Shown here: positions 1-7,794 of the stretch, in pieces | Layout: each line of letters opens with the position of its first letter | Position numbering within the stretch: position 1 is the stretch's first letter | Virus record (IMG/VR): IMGVR_UViG_3300025889_001105 | Span: 1 to 21,503 of that record | DNA length: 21,503 bases | From: a virus | Strand: one strand, 5' to 3' | The notes under the pieces: generated by a model | The model's input: only the letters and a program-made list of their open reading frames with translations | The model's database searches: none | Told to the model about the DNA's origin: nothing | Translations under genes and position numbers: made by a program

Positions 1-1777
1 TTAGCAGTTCCTGATACGTCTCCTCGTCACAGTCCTGATACGGTGCCTGTTGGTAGGTATGATCAGAATGTGGGAGGAAGCTGATGCCGCTGCACAGGTC
101 GAAGTTACGATAGACCCATGCACCAACCTCCAGCCATTCCTCATCACGTACGCTGATGGTTACCGAAGGCTTGTGTTCGCACCAGTTGACGGCGTACGCC
201 TTCCAGAGTTCCAGCTGTTCCAGTGCGGTCATGTCGTTACGGGTAACCGCATACTCAGGCGACTTGACCGGGAACGAGAAGACCACGGTCGATTCCGGAT
301 GGAACACCTCCGGCTCTGACGGGACACCCTCGTCCACCATAAGCTGGGTCAGCGGGTCTTTGACATCGCCCCGGACCGTGCGGATGTAGTACGGGCTGTG
401 TCGTGCATGGATGCCGGACCCTGCATCAACCAACTGCGACACCGTACCGGACGGCTTGACGCAGGTAATTGCAGCAGACTGTGGAATGTTCAGACGCTCG
501 GCCCACTCCTTGTTAGTATCAACGGCAACCTGTCGGAGTTCGGCAAGAACCTCTGGGTCGGGATGGCTGGTCACCACAGAGTCCATGATTCCTGTCAGGC
601 TGACACCCAGCAGACGTTCCTCCTCGGTGTTCTTCGTCCACACCTTACGTAGGTATGGGAACTTGGTGTAGGTGGACTGGACCGTCCCGAGGATCGTGGC
701 GAGACGTACCTTGTTCTTCAACGACTCTACGCTGTCGGTACCCCGTACGACAACCTCGGTCAGGTTACAGAACTGATTCGACCGCAGGATGATCTCGGAG
801 CATGGGTTCGTCCCCCACTCGTACCCTGCCTTACGACGGCCATGTTTCTCGACGTGCTTATCTGCTGCGTACCGGGCGAAGATACCACGCTCACCAGACT
901 TGGATTCGACCAGTGCTGTCCACTCACGGAGGAAGGACTCTACATCGGGCTTCTCGGTGTAGACAACGGAGTTGTTTGCCAAGGCACGTTGAGCATTCTG
1001 CTCCCACCACTGACCAGACTTGGCATGACGCATCCGATCGTCGGACAGGTTCGACAGGCTGATCATGGCAGACCTGCGTACACCACCGACGACGACAATG
1101 TCACCAATCTTGCACATGATGTCGTGGCACTCGATGCTGTTCAGGCGACGACCGACGGCACCACGGAAGACGTTGATGGTGAAGCGGAACAGATCGACGA
1201 GCGGCTCCGGACCAGAGGCACGACCACCGAATGTCTTCAGCTTGGAACCGGACGGACGGACCTTCGACACGTCCCACTTCGGAACTTCCCCGGCGTACAG
1301 CATGGCGATGAGTTTACGGTACGCCTTGGCCCAGCCTTCCTTCGAATCGTGGACGACGATGATGTCCTCGGAGTCGAACAGCTGGTCCGGAACCTCCGGC
1401 AGGTTGGCGATGTGCTGACGCTCGACGGAGAAGCCGACACCAGTCCCGCACAGCAGGATCATCATGGCCTCATCGAACGCCTTCATGTCATCGACAGCAA
1501 GGTACGAGCAGTTGTACCCGGCGGTGTTGTCGCGGTCGAGGGCAGGTCCGGCAGTCATCATCATCCGCATGGACGGCATGATGGACAGGGACAGGATGGC
1601 CTCGCGCAGTTCCTTCACGACAGCCTCGTCGTCGATACGACGGGCAACCACGTTATCCACGTAACGATCCACCGTCTCCGACCACGTTTCTCGTCGGCCC
1701 TCCTCGGGCAACCATCGGGCGTAGCGGGACAAGGCGATGAACTGTTGGTATTGTGTGGGTAGGTGGTTGGACGACAT
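1..1777 (-). CDS. nrdJ: Adenosylcobalamin-dependent (class II, monomeric) ribonucleotide reductase, C-terminus cut by window
   Basis: Reduces ribonucleotides to deoxyribonucleotides for phage DNA synthesis, using adenosylcobalamin to make the thiyl radical. The frame stays open from the ATG at 1777 to the window edge (592 codons). Cys90 (YNCSYL) matches the first redox cysteine of the Lactobacillus RTPR type. Cys326 (NPCSEI) and Cys337 (QFCNL) are 11 residues apart, exactly like radical Cys408 and redox Cys419 of that enzyme. LLCGTGVGFS and KPSGTVSQL are further family blocks. The start overlaps the stop of the upstream 62-residue gene as TAATG, so translation is probably coupled. The usual family length is about 700 residues or more, so the C-terminal thiol-shuttle tail lies beyond the window. 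The family call is very secure; the exact subfamily is inferred. Confidence 0.95.
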   Translation of the reverse strand, partial: MSSNHLPTQYQQFIALSRYARWLPEEGRRETWSETVDRYVDNVVARRIDDEAVVKELREAILSLSIMPSMRMMMTAGPALDRDNTAGYNCSYLAVDDMKAFDEAMMILLCGTGVGFSVERQHIANLPEVPDQLFDSEDIIVVHDSKEGWAKAYRKLIAMLYAGEVPKWDVSKVRPSGSKLKTFGGRASGPEPLVDLFRFTINVFRGAVGRRLNSIECHDIMCKIGDIVVVGGVRRSAMISLSNLSDDRMRHAKSGQWWEQNAQRALANNSVVYTEKPDVESFLREWTALVESKSGERGIFARYAADKHVEKHGRRKAGYEWGTNPCSEIILRSNQFCNLTEVVVRGTDSVESLKNKVRLATILGTVQSTYTKFPYLRKVWTKNTEEERLLGVSLTGIMDSVVTSHPDPEVLAELRQVAVDTNKEWAERLNIPQSAAITCVKPSGTVSQLVDAGSGIHARHSPYYIRTVRGDVKDPLTQLMVDEGVPSEPEVFHPESTVVFSFPVKSPEYAVTRNDMTALEQLELWKAYAVNWCEHKPSVTISVRDEEWLEVGAWVYRNFDLCSGISFLPHSDHTYQQAPYQDCDEETYQELL

Positions 1778-1965
1778 TACTTTATCTCCGGCACGGTGAA
1801 GCGCAGGTTAGACCTGACTTGATAGATTTTCTGACGGCCAACCACTTCTTCCTCCACCCATACACGGACGTTCGGATAGCCACGGTCAGCATAGTAACTT
1901 TTGATATTATGAACGAGTCGCTGACTCGCCAATTTGCTTTTGAGATAGTCTTGTGGTTCTGCCAT
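1777..1965 (-). CDS. Hypothetical 62-residue protein upstream of the ribonucleotide reductase
   Basis: I do not recognise the family. The product is small, mixed-charge and soluble-looking (MAEPQDYLKSKL...RFTVPEIK), with a central YYADRGYPNVRVWVEEE stretch and no cysteine or membrane segment. Its TAA stop shares one base with the reductase ATG (TAATG), which suggests they are translated together. The Shine-Dalgarno is weak: a GGAG about 12 bases before the ATG. Reductase helper or regulator is only a guess from position. Confidence 0.72.
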   Translation of the reverse strand: MAEPQDYLKSKLASQRLVHNIKSYYADRGYPNVRVWVEEEVVGRQKIYQVRSNLRFTVPEIK

Positions 1966-2027
1966 AGTTCTGGGATTCTCCGCTGAGTTGGCTGAGTTGT
2001 CGGGTCTGATTGTTGGGGAATCAGTGG

Positions 2028-2156
2028 TTAGAATCTACCACGCTTACGGAAAATTGTCGAGCGTCGTCCGATTTTTTTGGCGTGACGGTGACCCGCAGGT
2101 TTCGTCCGTCGCTTGACCTTGGTGCGGATGACCCGCGTCTCTACTTTCTTTGCCAT
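2028..2156 (-). CDS. Very basic 42-residue protein
   Basis: A complete short frame runs from the ATG at 2156 to the TAA at 2028. It encodes MAKKVETRVIRTKVKRRTKP... and ends FRKRGRF. I count 18 Lys/Arg and one Glu in 42 residues, plus two His, a composition expected for a nucleic-acid-binding peptide. It sits in the leftward operon between the methyltransferase and the 62-residue gene, in a gap otherwise empty of genes. The ribosome-binding site is poor (AACAGGT just before the ATG). No homologue is recognised; nucleic-acid binding is inferred only from charge. Confidence 0.55.
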   Translation of the reverse strand: MAKKVETRVIRTKVKRRTKPAGHRHAKKIGRRSTIFRKRGRF

Positions 2157-2175
2157 ACCTGTTGTCTTTCTGCTG

Positions 2176-2211
2176 ATAACCTTGAATAAAAAATATTCAA
2201 TTCAAGGTTAT
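2176..2211. repeat. Perfect 12-bp inverted repeat (hairpin) after the methyltransferase gene
   Basis: ATAACCTTGAAT at 2176-2187 is repeated as its exact reverse complement at 2200-2211, around a 12-base AT-rich loop. It starts 7 bases after the stop of the FkbM gene on the minus strand and precedes the 42-residue basic gene. There is no U-tract on either side, so it is not a standard intrinsic terminator. It could be an RNA-processing or stability hairpin. Confidence 0.6.
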
Positions 2212-2217
2212 GGCACA

Positions 2218-2874
2218 TCACCAATCCGGCCATGCCGTCTCGTCTGGGGTGTAGATGATCTCTGATCCTACCCGGTGAGGGTAGTATTCAAAACTGAAAT
2301 CTGACAGCGACATGTTGATGGCGTCGGCCACCGCCCCGTACGACACACCGTTACCCTTCACCTCAAGACAGAGGACAGGACGACACCGCTCGATGGTATC
2401 CTTGGCACCACGCAGGACAGCAGGTTCGTGACCCTCGGCGTCGATCTTCATGAAGTCCAGATACGGCAGGGCGAGTGTGTCGATGGGAATGACCTTCACG
2501 AAGTACGCAGTACCGTCTGCCTTCTGTCCCGGTGCAGCCAGTGACCACATACCCGAATTGCCCTGACGATTGTGGACCAGCGTCATCATGTCCGACGTCC
2601 ACGACGCACCCTCGTTTCGAATGACCACGTTGTTTAAACTGGAAGTGTTCCGGGTCAGGCATTCGGCGTTCTCAGGATTCGGCTCCATGGCCCAGACCTC
2701 ATCGAACTCCTCCGAGAGGTGTCGTGTCCAGATGCCGACATGGGCACCGACATCGAGGGCCAGACGTCGCCGCTTGGTCAGGCCGAGGGCAACCTTGCGT
2801 GTCCCGAGTTCGTAGTCGGGACCGGCGAAGTGTGTGTCGGAATCAGGTAGCCAGAGGCCGTTGACCTGTTTCAT
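2218..2874 (-). CDS. FkbM-family SAM-dependent methyltransferase
   Basis: A 218-residue Rossmann-fold methyltransferase. SAM motif I is LALDVGAHVGIWT at about residues 38-50 and the acidic strand end is MEPNPEN at about 63-69. The FkbM signature DFMKIDAEGHEPAVLRGA is at about 140-157. Family members O-methylate sugars and small molecules; the substrate here is unknown. The ATG overlaps the stop of the DUF3310-type gene as ATGA, so it belongs to the same operon. In phages such enzymes can modify surface glycans or nucleic acid, but nothing here picks one. A GTTTAAAC palindrome lies in the gene at 2632 as Leu-Asn codons. Confidence 0.88.
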   Translation of the reverse strand: MKQVNGLWLPDSDTHFAGPDYELGTRKVALGLTKRRRLALDVGAHVGIWTRHLSEEFDEVWAMEPNPENAECLTRNTSSLNNVVIRNEGASWTSDMMTLVHNRQGNSGMWSLAAPGQKADGTAYFVKVIPIDTLALPYLDFMKIDAEGHEPAVLRGAKDTIERCRPVLCLEVKGNGVSYGAVADAINMSLSDFSFEYYPHRVGSEIIYTPDETAWPDW

Positions 2875-3146
2875 AGATACTCTTCCCGGAATTCGAACTG
2901 CTGCTGACGCTGCTCACGTTCGAGCCTGATGATCTCTCGCTCGACGTACCATTTAATCTTGTTCAGGTCGTAGAGCGTTGTCGCCCCGTCCTTCCTGCCC
3001 AGCCTGTAGCACGCCTTGAAGATGTTGCCAACGCTGAAGTTCATCCCTCGATACTCGATCAGGTCTTGAAGTTCTGTCGCACCGGAGGGCAGTTCGTAGT
3101 AGCTGGTGGACCAGCCGTCGGATTTAACTGTGGTTGAGGATGGCAT
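2871..3146 (-). CDS. DUF3310-like small phage protein
   Basis: A 91-residue protein with the DUF3310-type core: YYELPSGATELQDLIEYRG, then MNFSVGNIFKACYRLGRK, then LYDLNKIKWYVEREI, ending in a charged, Gln-rich tail (EREQRQQQFEFREEYL). The family is common in phage replication and nucleotide-metabolism regions and has no settled function. The frame is open further upstream, but the ATG at 3146 is chosen because AGGAG lies about 9 bases before it. It then overlaps the previous gene by 23 bp and the next gene by 4 bp (ATGA). Confidence 0.82.
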   Translation of the reverse strand: MPSSTTVKSDGWSTSYYELPSGATELQDLIEYRGMNFSVGNIFKACYRLGRKDGATTLYDLNKIKWYVEREIIRLEREQRQQQFEFREEYL

Positions 3147-3471
3147 TGATCTTTCTCCTGATGAATGTAGCTTCGCCGGTGTTGATAACTTGGTGAGCGA
3201 ACGAACGTACCTGATGGTAATCAACTCCTGCCAGATCACAGACGGTGACGAAGTCTGCTGCGGTTACACCTACTGATGCGAAGAGCCAACCCTTTGCCCG
3301 GTCACGTTCCAGTACTGCTTCTGCTGATTCATTCTCGGCTTCGGGCTTTGTCGCATCTAGCATCGCCTGAAAAATAACAGCCAGAAACAACAGCTTGTGC
3401 GGGTCACCAGACGGTGTCTGCGACAGTACCTCTAACTGATCGTCAAGGTCAATGGAAATCTTTGAGGACAC
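3124..3471 (-). CDS. Hypothetical 115-residue phage protein with helix-turn-helix-like segment
   Basis: Begins MSSKISIDLDDQLEVLSQTP. The middle is acidic (KPEAENESAEAVLERDRAKGW). The C-terminal half, FVTVCDLAGVDYHQVRSFA, looks like a helix-turn-helix of the kind seen in small phage DNA-binding proteins. No enzyme motif is visible. It overlaps both neighbours by about 23 bp, fitting tight operon packing. Regulator is an inference from the helical pattern only. Confidence 0.75.
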   Translation of the reverse strand: MSSKISIDLDDQLEVLSQTPSGDPHKLLFLAVIFQAMLDATKPEAENESAEAVLERDRAKGWLFASVGVTAADFVTVCDLAGVDYHQVRSFAHQVINTGEATFIRRKINAILNHS

Positions 3472-3913
3472 GGCGGACTACTTTCTTACGTTGCTCTTCT
3501 GTCAGGTACTCCTGCGGTATAAACCTTATCTTGTCGATGAACTGGTTGTAGAACAGGCGGTCGCCTTCTGCATTGACTTCCGTCAATACATTACAGACAT
3601 GCTGAAGATTCGTCTCGGCGTAGGTCAACCCGCTGCGAGATTCGAATTCTGCCAGAATTTCAAAGTGGAATATCTGTTTGCCCTGTCGGCGTATGTCGTC
3701 GTTGACGTACCGACTTGACGAGGTATACGACCGCCAATCTGACGGGGCCATCCGCTTACCTCTGCTGTACTTGTGGTACTGCTTCTTACCTATGTACCGT
3801 TGGCCGCTTTCTAAATTGACAATCAGATATACAAAGCCGAATGAGTTGTCCGGGTCGAGTTTGATCTTGGATGGATTTTTCCAGTGACCGTTACCGGACG
3901 ACTTCCTCGACAT
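3449..3913 (-). CDS. GIY-YIG-type endonuclease
   Basis: A 154-residue protein with a GIY-YIG nuclease core: GFVYLIVN at about 26-33 stands for the GIY strand and RYIGKKQY at about 39-46 for the YIG strand. A basic SDWRSYTSSSRYV region follows, and Glu100 (YAETNLQ) is in place of the metal-binding glutamate. The family nicks or cuts DNA; phage versions include homing enzymes and repair nucleases. There is no separate DNA-binding domain beyond a basic tail (EEQRKKVVRRVLKDF). It lies next to the RecB/Cas4-like exonuclease gene and overlaps it by 23 bp. A free-standing homing endonuclease or a resolving nuclease are both possible. Confidence 0.78.
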   Translation of the reverse strand: MSRKSSGNGHWKNPSKIKLDPDNSFGFVYLIVNLESGQRYIGKKQYHKYSRGKRMAPSDWRSYTSSSRYVNDDIRRQGKQIFHFEILAEFESRSGLTYAETNLQHVCNVLTEVNAEGDRLFYNQFIDKIRFIPQEYLTEEQRKKVVRRVLKDFH

Positions 3914-4739
3914 TTGGTGTATTCACAACATGGGTTAGGTACTTCACTCCGTTGGAGTATCGGAATCCTCGGAGTCCTGCGCCGCCATTTGCATCGGCCC
4001 AGCATTCAAACTTGTGGTCGCAGAAACTGCAACCTTTCGCCAGTCCGAGGTTGCCCGACTTCCCTTCTGGAATCGGATCGTGACATCTCGGAGGTGGCGT
4101 ATCAGAAGACAGGACGGTTTTGACATGGCTGACCCGCTCCTCTGCATTGATCATATGGTTGTCGGAGATAGTGCAGACCTTGATCTCACCGGACTCTTTG
4201 TTGATGGCAAGGAACGCAGCGCGGTCGTCACCACACGCCTTGGCATACCCGCTGATCTGCCCGATGTAGCCAAACGGATCATCCTCAACAAGTGCCGACG
4301 CATCCTCGAACTTCTTCATTCCGTAACGTGATGCTGTCTTGACGTCGGTGATGACGCCGTCGATCCGGGCATCCATGTGTCCCGTGACACCGTCGATCTC
4401 GACTTCCTTCTGCTCGTCTTCGACGGTGTGTCCAGCCTCTTTGATCAGGAACAGGATCAGGGCTTCCATAAGGTGGCCCATCAGGAACTTGATCCTGAGA
4501 CTGTACGGCATGTCGGAGCCGGAGGTCTGTCGGTTGATGTCGTACCACAGTTGACGGTCGGGCCGTCCCATGTTCGACATACGCAGTGTCTTCGGTTTGC
4601 TGGCTGGTTCTCCGATAGAACGCAGCACGGCCTCGCGCATGTCATGAATCATCGCCTCGACATTCGCCGGATCAGGATTTGAAATCCCAAAATCGAACAG
4701 CGTCTGGAGGTCTTCGGGTATGTTCTCGATGCGTTTCAT
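3891..4739 (-). CDS. PD-(D/E)XK exonuclease, RecB/Cas4-like
   Basis: A 282-residue nuclease. The active-site pattern is visible: GHLMEA at about 89-93, Asp123 (GHMDARIDG), Asp132-x-Lys134 (ITDVKTAS) and the RecB-type QxxxY motif at 161-165 (QISGY). The C-terminal CSFCDHKFEC (Cys237, 240, 246) resembles the cysteine cluster of Cas4/AddB-like enzymes and could hold zinc or iron-sulfur. It probably resects DNA ends during replication or recombination, in place of the unrelated T7 gp6 exonuclease. GAGG lies just before the ATG. It follows the SSB gene after a 52-bp gap containing a hairpin. Confidence 0.87.
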   Translation of the reverse strand: MKRIENIPEDLQTLFDFGISNPDPANVEAMIHDMREAVLRSIGEPASKPKTLRMSNMGRPDRQLWYDINRQTSGSDMPYSLRIKFLMGHLMEALILFLIKEAGHTVEDEQKEVEIDGVTGHMDARIDGVITDVKTASRYGMKKFEDASALVEDDPFGYIGQISGYAKACGDDRAAFLAINKESGEIKVCTISDNHMINAEERVSHVKTVLSSDTPPPRCHDPIPEGKSGNLGLAKGCSFCDHKFECWADANGGAGLRGFRYSNGVKYLTHVVNTPNVEEVVR

Positions 4740-4755
4740 GCGGCCTCAATTAGTT

Positions 4756-4778
4756 GGGGGTTTAAGTCAGGTACCCCC
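4756..4778 (-). repeat. G5T/AC5 hairpin between SSB and exonuclease genes
   Basis: GGGGGT at 4756-4761 pairs with ACCCCC at 4773-4778 around an 11-base loop, inside the 52-bp gap between two leftward genes. The minus strand after it has no U-run. It is therefore more likely an mRNA processing or stability hairpin, or a weak attenuator, than a terminator. GTTTAAGT, a degenerate form of the repeated palindrome, overlaps the stem and loop. Confidence 0.5.
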
Positions 4779-4791
4779 GGACCTGTACATG

Positions 4792-5271
4792 CTATGCAGA
4801 AAGATCAGCTGCCTGATCAAAGTCAGCCATCGGGTCAACCTCGGGGGTGTACTGGTTCAGATTGAGAACCTGTACGCCGAGCAACTCCGCAGCCCATACA
4901 TCATATCGTTTGTAGTGGACAGGTTTAAACGAGACCACAACCTCTGACTCGTTCCCGATCAGGACATTCGACGGTATGTCATTCTTCTCGGAGTCAACAA
5001 CAAGGATACTGTTGTCCACCACATCCGACTCACCGGTTTCCCGGTTGTAGATGCGCTTGGTATTACGGGCCTTGAACTGGATGAAGTCACCCATCGTCCC
5101 CTTCGGGTCAGTCTTGATCTTGCTGCCAAGATTCTGCTCTGTCAGGAAAGCCTTGTCCTCTTCAGAGAGGTGACCGATGTTGATCGAATACTCGATCTTC
5201 TCCGGATCCCACTTGTTCTGAACAGGCTCATGAACTTTGGCCCAATATGCTTTACCACGTAGTGCAGCCAT
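4792..5271 (-). CDS. Single-stranded DNA-binding protein, T7 gp2.5-like
   Basis: A 159-residue protein whose N-terminal AYWAKVHEPVQNKWDPEKIEY and central LIGNESEVVVSFKPV blocks match phage SSBs of the gp2.5 type (one OB fold). The C-terminus, TPEVDPMADFDQAADLSA, is acidic, like the tail through which such proteins contact the polymerase and helicase. It coats single-stranded DNA at the fork. A clear AAAGGAG precedes the ATG. A GTTTAAAC palindrome is embedded at 4923 as Phe-Lys codons. The position between polymerase and exonuclease genes supports the call. Confidence 0.87.
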   Translation of the reverse strand: MAALRGKAYWAKVHEPVQNKWDPEKIEYSINIGHLSEEDKAFLTEQNLGSKIKTDPKGTMGDFIQFKARNTKRIYNRETGESDVVDNSILVVDSEKNDIPSNVLIGNESEVVVSFKPVHYKRYDVWAAELLGVQVLNLNQYTPEVDPMADFDQAADLSA

Positions 5272-5346
5272 ACTGCATTTCTCCTTTTGTCTGAGGGGGC
5301 ACGAATCCCTGAGTACGTGCGTGGATGGAATCTATGCGAAGTCTGA

Positions 5347-5568
5347 CTAGAAGTCAAACCTTATTTGATGTTCGTATAGATTTTCTATTTCTTGAATGTC
5401 CTCCAAGAAATCCTCGAAGTCTTCCTTCACGCTGTAGAATTCGAGAACACGTTTCATCTCGGTGATTGGCACACCGGCCTCACCCTGATGGCGACGTATG
5501 AAACCGCGAAGCGATGCCGTCACCACCTCGTCTACCCATTCGTCGTTCAAGTTTACTTCAACCCTCAT
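5347..5568 (-). CDS. Hypothetical acidic 73-residue protein
   Basis: Starts MRVEVNLNDEWVDEVVTASL and ends DIQEIENLYEHQIRFDF; the second half is strongly acidic and helical. The ATG at 5568 is preferred over a more upstream ATG because GGAG lies 9 bases before it and it overlaps the previous gene by only 11 bp. No family is recognised. Its place among replication genes suggests a small accessory factor, without further support. Confidence 0.72.
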   Translation of the reverse strand: MRVEVNLNDEWVDEVVTASLRGFIRRHQGEAGVPITEMKRVLEFYSVKEDFEDFLEDIQEIENLYEHQIRFDF

Positions 5569-6040
5569 TAGGTTTCTCCAGTTGGTTAATAGCCATGTTG
5601 TAACAATCCGCACGGACGATGAATCCGTTGTCACCGTCCTGTTCTCCACGACGTAGGAATCGTGCGTCTTCGATATACTTCTTCTTGTCGTAATGACCCA
5701 GCACCCACGCACGGCTGTTGTCGTAGTGGACACGGCAGAAGATGTAGATGTTGCAATCCTGTCGTGGATTAAAGTTCGCCACCGAACAATCGTAGTAGTC
5801 CATCGGCGGAGTACTGGTCCGCTTTGTCTTGACGTCTGCTGTACGTCCGTCAGGCAGGATCATGTCGTACTCGTAGGTGTGACTGATCTCGCCGCCGTAG
5901 ATACGTTGTGCAGCTATCTCCCCGAGGAACCCGGCAAGGTTACCGCCACCACGTTCGATGGAGTTGTTCAGTTCACCCATCTCGGCGGACCGTTTAAACG
6001 CCAAGCTACGATCATCGTCTGTGAATTCCACCATCTGCAT
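5558..6040 (-). CDS. Putative PD-(D/E)XK nuclease next to DNA polymerase
   Basis: A 160-residue protein if started at the ATG whose A is shared with the polymerase TAA stop (TAATG), with GGAG 8 bases upstream; an ATG 12 codons earlier is also in frame. The nuclease-like residues are Glu41 (FLGEIAAQ), Asp59 (YEYDMILPDG) and Asp69-x-Lys71 (ADVKTK), spaced as in restriction-like or resolvase-like folds. The block RQDCNIYIFCRVHYDNSRAW looks like the next core strand. It could be the junction resolvase or branching nuclease, doing the job of T7 gp3, though sequence similarity to gp3 is not evident. GTTTAAAC lies at codons 15-17 (Phe-Lys). Confidence 0.72.
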   Translation of the reverse strand: MQMVEFTDDDRSLAFKRSAEMGELNNSIERGGGNLAGFLGEIAAQRIYGGEISHTYEYDMILPDGRTADVKTKRTSTPPMDYYDCSVANFNPRQDCNIYIFCRVHYDNSRAWVLGHYDKKKYIEDARFLRRGEQDGDNGFIVRADCYNMAINQLEKPNEG

Positions 6041-7794
6041 TAGTGTGTCTCCGACCAGTTGCTGCCCACCTTCCAATCACAATCAAGCGGACATTTAAAC
6101 TTTAGCTGCTCGGCCACAGCCTGTACAGCATTTCTGGATATGAGTCCGATCTCCTCGGGATCGAGACTGGCGTCGGCCTCGATACAAAGTTCATCGTGAA
6201 TCATGGCTACGATGTTCGCGCCGTCGGGCAATGTGTCGTGGACATTGATGAGCCACTGTTTGGCGATGACCGCAGCGCAGGATTGGAGCAGCGTGTTCAG
6301 TGCTGCATGTTCTGAACGGATGCGGAGACGTCGTCCGTCGATGCCACGGATAGTACCTGCCCCTGCTGCTTGGGTAACTGTTCTGTGTAGGTTAGCAAAT
6401 GATGGCATACCACGGAGATAGCGTTGCCTAATTGCATTACCTTCTTCTGGTCCGCCTCCGACAATTGTTCCCAGCTTGGCATTTCCTGCCCCGTATAGCA
6501 GAGCGTACGTGAAAGTCTTTGCTCCAGCCCTTGTAGGCAATCCTGCAAGTTGCTGAGTTCTTGTGTGAACGTCGCCATGAATCAGTTCCTCTGTGTAGTC
6601 CTTGTCGTTGAGGTAGTGGGCAAGGCATCGAAGTTCGATACCGGCAAGGTCAGTGCCGATGAGTTGTCGTCCCGTCGGCACAGTCCAGCACGACCGGCAC
6701 TCCTCGCCGTACTCTGACTGTGGTCCGGGTACCTGCTGTAGGTTCGGCCCGGTGCAGGACATGCGGTGGGTGATGGCACCCAGTGTCAGGTACCCGCAAC
6801 GGACACGACTGTCACTGTCTACCTTGTCGAGCCATGATGATACCTGCGCCACCCGCTTCTGTAGCAGGAGGTACCGGGCAATCTTCTGTGCCAGCGGCAG
6901 GTCGATAGCCGACAGCGTTGCCTCATCGACAATGGGCTGGCCCTTCTCGGTGTGCTTCTCCGGCACCCAACCCTGACGCATCAGTCGATCTGCGATCTGT
7001 TGTCGGGAGGCGAGGTTGAATGTCTGCCACTCGATGGCCGTGTGTTCACCACCACAGACGGCGATGTCATCTAGGTGGTTGAGTCCGACAGCCGACAGGC
7101 TACCATCCTTCTTGTACTTCGGGGTGACAATACGTTTAGGTTTCGGAATGTCAGGTAGTCCGGACAAAACCTCGGCCTCGATCTCGGCTACCTCGGTAGA
7201 CAGACGTGCAACCAGACAGGCTGCGGTCGGCTGGTCTAGGTAGTAGCCGTGGTTCTCCACCTCGTTCATCACCGCACGGACACGATGCTCCATGCGGATG
7301 GCGTCCGTCCACGATGCACCACGGTTAGGCTTGTCCATGCTGAAGGCTTCGCCTTGCAGATGTTTGAGTACGGCGTGTGTCAGGTCAACATCCTGACGGC
7401 AGTACTCGATCATCTCCTCGGTAGCCCCAAGGCTCCAGTCGTGGAAGTCGATCTTGGCATTGTTTAAACGGACACCCCATGCTCGAAGACTATGACCACC
7501 GGGGCGGTCAGGCCAGAACAACTGGCTGAGAAGCATGGTGTCACGGACGATACCAAGATCAAGGTCAGCTGCCCCTCCGGGGCCACACAGCAGACGGTTG
7601 ATTACCGGGATGTCGAAGTTGACAGCGTTGTGTCCGTAGATTCTGTTGAATCCACGAAGGTAGTCAGGCAACTCTGACATGTTCTCGGCGGTGAATGTCC
7701 GACGATCCTCGGTATTGACGACACGAGTACAGGCAACGTGAATGACTGTGGCGTCAAGGTCGTCGGTCTCTATGTCAACAATTACGTCAGGCAT
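6040..7794 (-). CDS. Family A DNA polymerase, T7 gp5-like, with 3'-5' exonuclease
   Basis: A 584-residue replicative polymerase. The exonuclease domain has DIET (Asp7, Glu9), NAVNFDIPVI and YCRQDVDLT. The polymerase domain has motif A (IGTDLAGIELRCLAHYLND, about 380), motif B (RAGAKTFTYALLYGAG, about 425) and motif C (MIHDELCIEA, about 530). In motif B a Tyr aligns with T7 Tyr526 and E. coli Phe762. At 584 residues it is shorter than T7 gp5 (704), which probably means the thioredoxin-binding insert is missing. The ATG overlaps the helicase stop (TGATG). It copies phage DNA with the adjacent primase-helicase. GTTTAAAC at 7462 encodes Leu-Asn. Confidence 0.96.
   Translation of the reverse strand: MPDVIVDIETDDLDATVIHVACTRVVNTEDRRTFTAENMSELPDYLRGFNRIYGHNAVNFDIPVINRLLCGPGGAADLDLGIVRDTMLLSQLFWPDRPGGHSLRAWGVRLNNAKIDFHDWSLGATEEMIEYCRQDVDLTHAVLKHLQGEAFSMDKPNRGASWTDAIRMEHRVRAVMNEVENHGYYLDQPTAACLVARLSTEVAEIEAEVLSGLPDIPKPKRIVTPKYKKDGSLSAVGLNHLDDIAVCGGEHTAIEWQTFNLASRQQIADRLMRQGWVPEKHTEKGQPIVDEATLSAIDLPLAQKIARYLLLQKRVAQVSSWLDKVDSDSRVRCGYLTLGAITHRMSCTGPNLQQVPGPQSEYGEECRSCWTVPTGRQLIGTDLAGIELRCLAHYLNDKDYTEELIHGDVHTRTQQLAGLPTRAGAKTFTYALLYGAGNAKLGTIVGGGPEEGNAIRQRYLRGMPSFANLHRTVTQAAGAGTIRGIDGRRLRIRSEHAALNTLLQSCAAVIAKQWLINVHDTLPDGANIVAMIHDELCIEADASLDPEEIGLISRNAVQAVAEQLKFKCPLDCDWKVGSNWSETH

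Noticed and set aside
842-1762. 306-codon plus-strand open frame
   Set aside because: It lies opposite the ribonucleotide reductase, whose motifs are unmistakable; the long open frame is a by-product of GC-rich codon use.
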